NCBI GenBank assembly: GCA_934045075.1
Contig: OW203744.1
Location: forward strand, 5,258,795 to 5,322,794
Origin: Yponomeuta sedellus
Taxonomy: Eukaryota; Arthropoda; Insecta; Lepidoptera; Yponomeutidae
DNA length: 64,000 nucleotides
Direction of reading: 5' to 3'
The position numbers and the translations under genes are program-made. Positions 22,562 through 31,443 of the stretch are shown in pieces. The notes under the pieces are model-generated. The model searched no databases. It was not told the origin of the DNA and saw only the letters and a program-made list of their open reading frames with translations. Numbering within the stretch: the stretch's first letter is position 1; every line of letters begins with the position of its first letter.

Positions 22562-24046
22562 TTATTCGTTTCCCTGATTCGCGGTGGAGGGCGCAGCGTC
22601 ATGCTTCTTCACAAACTCTTCCAAACACTGCTCTATTTTGTTGAGACGCGCATCCAGTCTGCCATCTGTTTTGGTCGGTTGCCTTTCCTTCTTAGCACAC
22701 GTGAACTGCAGATGCCCTCTTTCCCCACACTTGTAACACATGGGCCCGGTGTTCTTCTTGGGCGGTGTCTTGATCTCTTTAACTTCCTCCGTAACTTCTC
22801 GAAGCTTATACCCTTGCCGGATATCATGACGCACAGCTTCTACTTCCAGGGCGTGTGCGAGAGCTTCTTTTAACGAGGAATGGTGGCGAAGCTTTACTGC
22901 AGCCCTAATTTCAAGATCCTTGATCCCGTCGACGAAGGCTTGCAAAATATTCGTATCCACCATCTTACTATCAGCAGAAGGATATGCCTTTCGAACCAGC
23001 TTCTCAATTTCCAACGCCCATTGTTGAAGTCCTTCACCCAGGCGCTGAGTCCGGTCACGCAGCTGGGCACGGAAAACGTGTTCCAGGTGTCGTTCCCCGT
23101 ATCTAGCCTCAAGTGCCTCAAGCAGATCTTTAAACTCGCTGCCTGAGGTCGGCAGTGCCTCCAGGACAGATAAAGCCGATCCTCTGAGTGCGACGGTGAG
23201 GGCTGTCAGGCTCTATTCGTCCGTCCACCCATTTGAAGCAGCGACAGTCTGGAACTGCTGTCGGTAGGCGACCCAAGACGTAGTACCATCGTACGGAGGC
23301 ACCTTCACTTTAGGCCCCTGGCTTATGCTGACAACTCCGCTCGACGTAGCTCCAGCAGCTTTAATACGCCGAACTTCCTGCTCTAGTCCAGTGAGGCCGG
23401 TTTTCACATTTTTTAGGTCATCCTCTAATTCGGAAACCCGTTCGTTCACTACCTCTACATCTTCATGTAGCTTAGCGACCGTATCGCTGAACTTTGTAAC
23501 GGCAGATAGGATCACTTGTTGATCTGCCTTCTGTTCTTCTCGCAGACTCCGTATCTGCTTGCTCTGTTGTTCTTGCAGGCACTGCATCTGCTTGCTCTGT
23601 TGTTCTTGCATGCCCTTCAACATTGCCATCAGACACGACATATCCAAAACCTCCATTGTACGTGACGGAGGTTTAATGTCTTCGGTGGGCGTGGCCAGGT
23701 GGTCGTGGCTACGAGGCGGAGCCTGTCGGTCGGTTGGTGAAACCTGGTGGTCAAGACCGGTGGGCGGGGCCTGGTGCACGGGGTCGGTGGGCGTGGCCTG
23801 GTGGGCGTGGCCAGTAGGCGGAGCCGCTGGACAGGTATGCTGTGTCTCCACTACGCGCGTGGCCTGGTGGGCGGGGCCAGGGGGCGTGGCTTGGTCGGTG
23901 GGCGTGGCCTGGTGGGCGGGGCCAGTGGGCGTGTCCCTATGGCCAGTGGGCGTGGCCTGAGGGGCAGTGGGCGTGGCCTCCGCAGCACTTCTGGACCTGG
24001 TCTTCACTCCAGAAGTATCCCCTCTCGGAGTCAGTGGCATCTCCAA
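22562..24046 (-). pseudogene. Gypsy-type gag with an internal amber stop
   Basis: One continuous frame from 24,046, interrupted only by TAG at 23,213-23,215 and ending near 22,562. The N-terminal part has a Pro/Thr/His-rich minisatellite-coded segment (repeats like HQATPTGPA), then a Gln/Lys coiled-coil-like stretch. The C-terminal part has a retroviral-type zinc knuckle CYKCGERGHLQFTC (C-x2-C-x4-H-x4-C) that binds RNA. The stop abolishes full-length Gag unless suppressed. Confidence 0.85.
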
Positions 24047-24049
24047 ATC

Positions 24050-24067
24050 CCCAATTCTGACACCAAA
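24050..24067 (-). other. Candidate primer-binding site
   Basis: Minus-strand sequence after the 5' LTR reads TT then TGGTGTCAGAATTGGG; the TGG start fits pairing with a tRNA 3' CCA. Which tRNA was not determined. Confidence 0.5.
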
Positions 24068-24554
24068 TGTTACGGGCTAGGGTTCTGGATTTGGATGTAA
24101 AACGCCAATGACAACTTCTTAGGATTTATTCACGCAGGGTCTGGTCTGCAGGTCTTCACAACACGAAGTCCACACGTAGATTCCAATCGCAGGTTCAATC
24201 GAAGTCCAATAGTATCGCTGAGGTCGTAGGTTATCGCTCGTATCGCAGGTATGTTCGCTCGAAGTTCTCTCTTCGCTCTTCCAAACGGAACTGACAGCGC
24301 GCCGCGGCGGCCGCTATTTATATCCGCCGGCCAGGGTTCTAGAACATTCCCGTAACTATGTACCTACACTCGGTACACGCGGCAAGGTCGCTCGAACAGT
24401 TACTCATTTAAAGAGTTTTGAACCTTACTCTAGTGGACATACGAGTCATTATTGCTTGCAGCGTTTTATTGTTTACTAAAACGCAGCATGCGGCGACTAT
24501 TCGATAGGCTTCCAGAAGGCTCTATTCTAGATGGTTCGGGATAGGACCGCGACA
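24068..24554 (-). repeat. 5' LTR of the Gypsy-type element
   Basis: 487 bp, two differences by eye from the 3' LTR. GC-rich block 'gcgccgcggcggccgct' followed by TATTTATA lies at about 24,298-24,322; the promoter was not identified. Confidence 0.92.
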
Positions 24555-24984
24555 TTATGTAGCAAACTAGATGAATGTTAGTATAATGCATACATAAGCT
24601 GCGTTCACAAAAAGACAGCATTACCTAAAATTCTTTATAGTTACCTACAAAATTTAATTTGAATCGCAAGCGGCCTTTTTTGTACATACCTGCATCTGAT
24701 TGCTTGGTCTTTCCTGCGTAAAAAGGATTATTATTATTCTTAAACTATAAATTTGATGTAAAAATGTTACAAATTTTATTAAAAAAATATATAAAAAAAG
24801 TTAATAAAATACTAAAGTAGTGTTTCATTAATATTTAAATTAACTTATGTACTTTATTTTGTCAACGAAACACATATTTACTCAATTAATGTCTCCTTTA
24901 ACACAAAACGCGATTCCTTTCAAACACTACTCAGAGGTTAGATAGCCTGTGTTTACGTCTTACCTTTTACAGCAGCCTAGGTGT

Positions 24985-25395
24985 TTAAAGTCCATCTGAG
25001 CGGTGTTTTAAGTAATCCTGTTTTTTATTTATATAACACCGAATGATTATAAATGTAAACGAATTTCTATACATGCACAAAGTCTTATTAACTTTTTTCA
25101 TGGATCTGGCTCACAAATCAACCAACTACAACAAAATCTTCTGCAAGTGTTTTATCAATCTATTCAACAGCTACTTTATCTTTGTTCGAGGGTCATGAAT
25201 ATCGATCAGACTATGATCATACATAATATTGCTGTCATGTGTTCCAGTTTAACCTGAAACACATGACAGCAATATTATGTAGCAAACTAGATGGATTTTA
25301 GTGTAATGTATACATAAGCAGCGTTCACAAAGAAATAGCATTACCTAAAATTCTATATACCTACAAAACTTAATTTGAATCGCAACAAGCTATCA
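24985..25395. repeat. Duplicate of the host site without pogo, SINE or Gypsy insertions
   Basis: Collinear with 14,215-14,323, then 18,288-18,481, then 24,555-24,670. Reading across 'atgcacaaagtcttattaac' and 'acagcaatattatgtagc' shows uninterrupted versions of both insertion points. Confidence 0.8.
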
Positions 25396-25469
25396 TACAA
25401 GCGATACAAGTTGGCTTAAATACACTATATTGTATGGAATCAGGCGTTACTTTGCGGAAATCCATAATA

Positions 25470-25670
25470 ACATTAAAATGTGAAAATCACTTTGCTAAAT
25501 TCCGCCATAAATCCCACAAGCACCATGCAGTTAGTTAATGCACCGCCCAAACCTACCATTCTTCTTGCTTCTGCTTGGAAAAGTGGGAGGGAGGGCGGTG
25601 CATTAACTAACCGCATGGTGCTTGTGGGATATTTGGCGGAATTTAGCAAAGTAATTTTCACATTTTGATG
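25470..25670. mobile_element. MITE, 201 bp, ~75-bp TIRs
   Basis: Arms read CATTAAAATGTGAAAATCAC ... CACAAGCACCATGC ... GCACCGCCC on both strands. The centre holds 'ttcttgcttctgcttggaa'. The same arms, longer, enclose the Penelope fragment at 27,157-28,220, and both are preceded by the same 38-bp flank ('gaatcaggcgttactttgcg'). Confidence 0.82.
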
Positions 25671-26149
25671 CTTAAAATTTAAGACTTAAATAATACACTA
25701 TGTAGGTACTAAAGCAATTTCCCAAGTAGGCGTAATCTTCTGCAGCCTGTTGAAGAGTTCCTTTCTCAATGTCTGAGGGACTTCACCAGATCCGATACAA
25801 AAGTATCAATATTTTTCAGTACTGTTTATTCCGTGAACGTGAAATGAACTCGTCAATCTCTGCATAATTAGCATAGTAATACTGCGTAGAAAGATTATTA
25901 TTATTAGTTCACTATCGCTCAAAACACATCCTATTTAGTACAAAAGCGTAATTAATGCTAAGTAGCATTTTCTGCCAGTCAACATTTGGCTTGTGGATAA
26001 TAACTATTAGAAGTTATTGGTTCCTCTCTTTGTGTGTGGGTGTGTGTGTAAAGGATGTTTTGGGTAAACCGTTCTTGGTGTGTGCGTGTTTGTTGTGTGT
26101 GAGATTTCATTTCATGTTAATATCGAGAGTAAAGGGGCAGGTCCCGTAC

Positions 26150-26285
26150 CATAAATCGTACTTTCGTATGGGTCGCGGCAGTTGAGGCGCGTGCAGGAGT
26201 AATAGTTGCCCGTAGAGTCGCATAGGCACATGTTGCAGTCCTGCCGGAAGTTCGTGTACGGCAGGCAAAGCTTCCGCGGCGCCTC
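26150..26285 (-). CDS. Pacifastin exon-12 paralogue (module 2)
   Basis: Acceptor CATCCAG|GAG, phase 0; complete domain with CLPYTNFRQDC, CNMCLC core and CTRLNC loop (Arg P1). Donor either ATG|GTACGG (end 26,150) or GAAA|GTACGA (end 26,162); both leave phase 1. No stop within. Confidence 0.72.
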
Positions 26286-26745
26286 CTGGATGCACCACGT
26301 GTGTCATTTCCTGTATAAGTACCAATTCGAAGGCGACTGGGGTTCACTTTCTGGTTCACAAATAGATTCCCTCCCTTCCTCCCGTTTAGGGCACACGAAA
26401 TCTTACTAAACAGTATGTACGCCAACATCAGTCTTTGGCATGGCTTCTCCTCCCCTCCTTTTCTTTCTCCCATTTTCCCTCTCTCCCTTTCACCATTTCT
26501 CCCTTTCACAATTTCTCCCTTTGACCATTTCTCCCTTTCACCATTTCTCCCTTTCACCATTTCTCTCTCTCTCTCTCTCTGTCTCCCCGTCTTTCTCTTT
26601 TTCTAATGACGCAAAGGTTTGTTGACTTTTCAATTCCCTCGACGACGATTCGTCAACGATCTGGCGGTGCATTTTTTCATAGAAAATTATGTGATATTAC
26701 CGTTCTTTGGGTGTAAGTTGCGCGTTTTTTGAGTAAAGATGTATT
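26150..26745 (-). CDS. Partial pacifastin paralogue (module 2): microexon and exon-12 copy
   Basis: Two segments in main-gene order: 26,745-26,701 (45-bp microexon) and 26,285-26,150 (exon-12 copy). Both open with consistent phases (0-0, 0-1). Intron sequence next to the exon-12 copy ('ccaattcgaaggcgactggg') also matches that beside exon 12 ('ccattcggaggccgctgggt'). A likely downstream partner is the decayed terminal exon at 11.0 kb; no exon-13 copy was found between. Expression is unknown. Confidence 0.6.
26455..26590 (+). repeat. Pyrimidine-rich minisatellite
   Basis: About 16-bp units CTCCCTTTCACCATTT followed by (CT)n, in the intron between the microexon and exon-12 copies. Confidence 0.85.
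26701..26745 (-). CDS. Microexon copy (module 2), 45 bp
   Basis: ATTTTCAG|AAT to ACG|GTAATA; reads NTSLLKKRATYTQRT, phase 0-0. N-x-S-L-L-[RK]-K start and both splice sites are as in the other two copies. Confidence 0.58.
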
Positions 26746-26828
26746 CTGAAAATAAAAATAAAGGTTAAAGAAGTCAAAGAGGGAGGTCTTTGCCCAGCAG
26801 AGGGACACAAACATAGAGAAAACGTAAG

Positions 26829-27108
26829 AAAAAAGGAAACAACTACATTTTTGGATAGTCAAAAAATAGAATTGATGGGTCATCCACCGTACAGCTCTGA
26901 TTTGGCTCCCAATAATTTCTATTTATTCCCAAATGTAAAGAATAAATTACGTGGTCAACGATTTTCGACCCGTGAAGATGCCGTAGATGCGTTCAAACAG
27001 CACGTTTTGGATATACCTCAATCAGAGTGGAAAAAGTGTTTTACAAATTGGTTTCATCGAATGCAAAAGTGCATCGATCATAGTGGAGAATACTTTGAAA
27101 AACAATAA
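26829..27108 (+). pseudogene. Mariner transposase C-terminal fragment
   Basis: Reads ELMGHPPYSSDLAPNNFYLF ... FHRMQKCIDHSGEYFEKQ to a stop at 27,108: the last part of a mariner transposase. The third catalytic Asp, expected in the SPDLAPxDF motif, is Asn here. The N-terminal two thirds are absent. Confidence 0.82.
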
Positions 27109-27304
27109 AAGCATATGTTGTATAGAATCAGGCGTTACTTTGCGGAAATCCATAATAGCATTAAAAAGTTAAAAATTACTTTGCTGAATTCCGCCAAAAA
27201 TCCCACAAGCACCATGCGGTTAGCTAATGCACCGCCCTCCCTCCCACTTTTTCAAGCAGAAGCAAGACACGAACACACCACCACCAACACCAATACTTAT
27301 GTGA

Positions 27305-27355
27305 GAAAACACGCGACGCGTTTCGCCTCTAACACGAGGCATCCTCAGGCTCCCA
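27305..27355 (-). ncRNA. Hammerhead-ribozyme-like motif in Penelope 3' UTR
   Basis: Minus strand: CTGAGGA, stem GCCTC...GAGGC, then GAAAC followed by the near-palindrome ACGCGTCGCGT. CUGANGA ... GAAA is the hammerhead core, and Penelope-like elements are known to carry hammerheads. Pairing next to the core is imperfect (an extra U), so activity is doubtful. Confidence 0.4.
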
Positions 27356-27468
27356 AATGCAAGTGACCGTCTCCGCAAAACCGCTCCGTATTTATAGGCT
27401 AGGCCGCCCCTCCCCCCGATGACGCAATGTAACCGTTAAACTGGTGACCGTTAAACCGTTTCAACCGC

Positions 27469-28054
27469 CTATGGGCTATTATTGTTTTGTGCAAATATAT
27501 CGATTAATGGGGAAATAGAGGAGCTGCCCACCTGTTCATTCAGCATTGTAAACAACCTATCACTAGATAATTTGGAAATTTCCAGCTGTTCAAGTATAGA
27601 CAATCTCAACCCCTTACTGCAGGTGTGTAAAATTTCCAAATTATGGTTATTATTGAGTACATGACCCGTATCCAAAAGGTGTTTGACAAAATGAGAATTT
27701 ATCCGGATGATTGTTTCGGAAAGCCGCCACATGCTCCCTATACCGAGTTATAAAACTCCTACCGGTCTGGTCAATATACACTCCATTACATTCCGGACAA
27801 GCAACTCTATACACCCCAGACTGCTGGAATCTATCCACCCTCTCTTTTTGATTGCACAGATTTCTAGCCAAAGAGTTGCTCGTCCTGAACGCAACCCGTA
27901 TCCCAGATCTCTTTAACGTCCGGTGGATTTTTTCAGAAATTGGACCTACATAGGTAATACTTGACTTCATTTTTTGAGGCCTTTCAGGTGGCACTGCGTA
28001 TAAAAGTCTACTAACCATACCGTTCCGCTTCCTGACCACCAGCCTATCAATCAT
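27469..28054 (-). pseudogene. Penelope-like element C-terminus with GIY-YIG endonuclease
   Basis: Reads YVGPISEKIHRTLKRSGIRV, then GVYRVACPECNGVYIDQTGR and SFITRYREH: the GIY-YIG nuclease fold (GVY...VYI, catalytic-type Arg). After a frameshift near 27,700 it continues HFVKHLLDTGHVLNNNHNLE...LNEQ, the conserved tail of these proteins. The reverse transcriptase domain is absent. Family knowledge: the nuclease nicks target DNA for retrotransposition. Confidence 0.82.
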
Positions 28055-28250
28055 TCGCCTGCTATATCCGTTTGCAACTGCTAATTGATAGCAGTTGCAA
28101 ACTCTTCGTGTCTTGCTTCTGCTTGAAAAAGTGGGAGGGAGGGCGGTGCATTAGCTAACCGCATGGTGCTTGTGGGTTTTTGGCGGAATTCAGCAAAGTA
28201 ATTTTTAACTTTTTAATGCTAATAAAAGCATAATTATACTATTTTTATTT

Positions 28251-28364
28251 TTAATGCACTAACCCGTGCTAAGGACAATTGATAGAGCGCTGGCACGGAT
28301 AGCCAAAGGTTGCGGGTTCGAATCCCGGCAAGGGTGAAATTTTTAGCCTCTAAATAGGTTTTTA
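28251..28364 (+). repeat. tRNA-like repeat, copy 2 (D-arm deleted)
   Basis: 'atgcactaacccgtgctaag' flank, then 'agagcgctggcacggatagc', B-box 'gggttcgaatcccggc' and the shared downstream flank. Most of the A-box region is missing. Confidence 0.65.
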
Positions 28365-28479
28365 AATAAAAGCATATTTAGCCATATACATTTGTTTTTT
28401 TTTTATTCCGCATACATAAGTAGCAGCCTATGTATGAATTCATTAGGAATCGAGCTTTTTCCCAACATTCATAGACAGT

Positions 28480-29004
28480 TTTTTATGATATAATTAATGA
28501 TTAAACGAACTTACCTGTGTGAAAGTTCTATCATTATTATACGAAGTGCTTCGTCCGAAAGATTAGAAAAAGAACACTTGTAGTAGCTCGCTAGGGTCTG
28601 GCCATTCAACCACTATTTAAAGCAAATAAAATTTAAAAACAACATTTCAATTTGTCTGTTTTTAAAATGGTGGGTAGTTATTTCGGCACCCAGCCCGCCA
28701 ACCCGCCAACCCGGTGACCCGGTGAGAAGCAACTTCATTTAGTTTAAAGCCAACAAATAAACCAATATTTCACAATAAAATGGGTAACTCGGGGTGGGTG
28801 GGTTCTAATCTTTCGGACGAAGCACTTCGTATAATAATGATAGAACTTCAGACAGGTAAGTTCGTTTAATCATTAATTATACTCCGTGCTTCGTCCTCAG
28901 ATTAGAAAAAAAACACTTGTAGTAGCTCGCTAGGGTCTGGCCATTCAACCACTATTTAAAGCAAATAAAATGTAAAAACAACATTTTGTTTTGTCTGTGT
29001 TAAA
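28480..29004. repeat. Compound repeat: inverted splice-donor repeat plus 98-bp direct repeat
   Basis: 28,480-28,575 is inverted relative to 28,803-28,880; a 105-bp hairpin element 28,803-28,907 has ends TTCTAATCT..GGACGAAGCAC. The segment 'cacttgtagtagctcgctag' to 'ttgtctgt' occurs twice, near 28,571 and 28,907. Both copies of the first repeat contain CAGGTAAGTTCG. Confidence 0.65.
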
Positions 29005-29005
29005 A

Positions 29006-29045
29006 TATATATATATATATTTATTTATTTATATATATATATTAA
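29006..29045. repeat. AT-rich microsatellite
   Basis: (AT)n interrupted by TTTATTTATTT. Confidence 0.85.
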
Positions 29046-29716
29046 CATTGTCAAAGAAGGTACTTGTAGGTATGAATGCTAATTAATGCTAAGATTTAAT
29101 TGATCTCGAGATTATTCCTTCATTATTATGGAAGACCTGGAAGACCTAGCTAGACTCTCCTGAGAGTCAAAATACAAGAATAACCGAACTTACAGCGTCG
29201 TATACGAATCGCTTAGTCCGCAAACTCCGTTGCATTGTCGTCAACAACTACTTACGTCAACGCCGCCTCCTGGACACATTTACCAGAGATGCACTCTGAA
29301 GCTACATCAAAGTTAAATAATATGTCTCTTAAGACACATTACAGGTTTGGTCATGGATGCTTTAGATATTTGGACAATCTTTGTACAATCGGAAGTACCT
29401 ACGAGTTTTGTGGTCAACATATGGACGTATAATTACCTAAAAATGTATAGACTTCAGATTTTTTTCTATTATTTTAATAATGGACGTTATTACTTGCCAA
29501 ATTTCACAGTCCTAGGTCAACGGGAGTACCGTATGAATTTTGATTGCTTCGAGGGTCGAAATATCCGTTTTTTATTTTACTTTAGAAATGATGAGGAAAA
29601 GCAGAACTTTTTCGCCCTAACGGCCATCATCAGTTCTTCGAGCCATGTGCCCCGCCCACTGCCACTTCAACTGTTTTTTTCCATAGTAAGTATTTCTTAA
29701 CGATTCGCGATATTCA

Positions 29717-30099
29717 TACATAGTTATATATTAAACAGGACTAATCGCGATTATTTATTAGGTAAAACGTTATTACTTTATTTATGCCACACCTGGCCAT
29801 AAAGTGGTTTTTTAAGTGTAGACATAAAAAGATGTACACAACACGGGAGGTAATAAAGAAAACTCTCGATCGCATATTTACGTCCCTCGCTTGCAGCTCG
29901 GGCCGCAAACTTCTGCGATCTCGGCCTTTCTTTGTGTTACCACCCTAGTTGTGTAATGTACTAATACCGACGTTTTGGCAACGTTACAGTCGCCGTGGTC
30001 GACTGCTGCAACTCTCGGCTGCCCAAACGTCGAGAAATAAGGTAATTACGTTTTACCTAATAAATAATCGCGATTAGATACGTTTAATATATAAGTATA
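29717..30099. mobile_element. MITE with ~60-bp TIRs enclosing a dispersed repeat
   Basis: Arms share TAATCGCGATTATTTATTAG and GGTAAAACG in inverted orientation. Inside (29,781-29,963) lies the repeat also present at 12,902. Confidence 0.75.
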
Positions 30100-30153
30100 T
30101 TTTGCCCCTTAGAGACCGATAACACGATCGAATTCAACCCAACGCAAAAGACC

Positions 30154-30466
30154 AGAGTGCTTAGTGCGAGTTTGACAGATCCAATCGAATAACTTTACTA
30201 CCGCGTTAATCGAGCATTGAGTACTTAGTGAGTATGAGTAAATTAACCGTTGGAACTGGCAAAACGCTGTCACAGTACAACTCGCACTCGCGTTTATTCG
30301 TGTTTAGGCTGGTAAACGTGTTCACTTCTCAACGTAAACCATTACAACTCGCACTCAGCAACTTTAATTTCCATACTTGTCACTAGGTGGCGCTTCCTCG
30401 ATGCCATAGAAATATGAGTTTACGTTAACGCGATCGAGTAGTTAAAAATCTCGCACTACGCACTCT
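30154..30466. mobile_element. MITE-like inverted repeat, ~310 bp
   Basis: Ends AGAGTGCTTAGTGCGAG and (inverted) AGAGTGCGTAGTGCGAG. Interior has 'actcgcactc' motifs; no coding. Confidence 0.68.
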
Positions 30467-30738
30467 GAACTTTTTCCGAAGTACAATGTCAACACAAGTT
30501 GTACTTCGAAAAAAATACCTTAGTACAAATTACAAAAAAACAAGGTAAGTAACTTACCTGTACATCGTTTAATTTGTTTGTACATTCTGGGTCAGTACTT
30601 GGTAAACAGTTTGCAGCTGAAACAATTAAAGCCATACACCTTAACATTACACCTCATTTCCACAGTCTCGGTCCATTTTATAACAATTTAAGTTTATTAG
30701 AAAAACACTGATATTTTTTTGCGAAAGGTAAAACTTTT

Positions 30739-30934
30739 ATAGATAGATAGAATATTCTTTATTGCACGTACACCATTACATAAGAGACTTAAAAATAACA
30801 GTACAGTACAAGTGGCGGCCTTATTACTAAAAGCAATTTCTTCCAGACAACCATTGACGGAAAAGAAGAAACGGAAACTGAATGACGGGTAGTCGGCGCA
30901 ACTGTTTAGTTGCACCGACTACCCGTCATTCAGT
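30739..30934 (-). mobile_element. LINE 3' tail followed by a 27-bp-arm hairpin
   Basis: GATA-type tail 'atagatagatag', 'tttattgcac' and 'ggcggccttattactaaaag' to 30,852. Beyond it, 30,877-30,903 and 30,908-30,934 are inverted (ACTGAATGACGGGTAGTCGG...) with one mismatch and a 4-base loop. Confidence 0.65.
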
Positions 30935-31443
30935 ATTAGACAACATATTATTTTATAGTTGATACACATACATAAACGGTACATAAATAAATTTAGAAGT
31001 ATATAAATTGATTTAATTTAACTATTAGGTAGTAGTTATCGTTAAAACTAAGCCAGTCATTCCGGGATTGCTCGTCACCTTGTCCTAAATCTCCTAAAAC
31101 TAAGTTACGGGGAGACTAACTGTTTATATCTTTTACTGGCTGTGTTTTCAATTTAAGCGCAGTAAGATCTCCAATTGTTAAAATAAAAATGAAAATTAAA
31201 TACGACATGTTTCTGTATTTTTAAATACTAATGGGCAAATGGAGAAAAAAATATTATGAATAACAGTTTTGTAATTTCGAACAGAAATTATAAAATTAAT
31301 ATTAGTCTCAGTTAATTGTTAACGAATCGATTTGAAACAATGCGTTTCAAATCGATTGAGAAATGGGCGATGATCTGGGCGCAGTAATTTTTAGGTAGCG
31401 TTTTAAATTCATTTAAAAATATATTTAGGTTTTAAAAACCTAC

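Larger units (their letters stand above)
18482..24554 (-). mobile_element. Gypsy-type LTR retrotransposon, full length, disabled
   Basis: 6,073 bp. Both LTRs are 487 bp, start TGTCGCGG and end CCGTAACA on the minus strand, and differ at only two positions by eye (in the segment near 18,888-18,905 compared with 24,474-24,491). A 4-bp TTAT duplication flanks it (18,478-18,481 and 24,555-24,558), and the empty site is kept in a nearby duplicate. Contains gag, protease, reverse transcriptase, RNase H and integrase in that order; no env. Inactive because of a gag stop and a pol frameshift. Confidence 0.92.
27157..28220. mobile_element. Composite: Penelope-type fragment between MITE arms
   Basis: Ends form ~120-bp inverted repeats closely matching the arms of the 25,470 MITE, extended through 'caagcagaagcaagacacga'. 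The ~830-bp centre encodes a Penelope-type endonuclease fragment (minus), its probable 3' UTR with a hammerhead-like core, and a perfect 14-bp hairpin (28,070-28,083 / 28,089-28,102). Confidence 0.72.

Noticed and set aside
23325..24100. Plus-strand frames rich in Gly/Trp over gag
   Set aside because: Antisense shadows of the repetitive Pro/Thr/His segment of gag.
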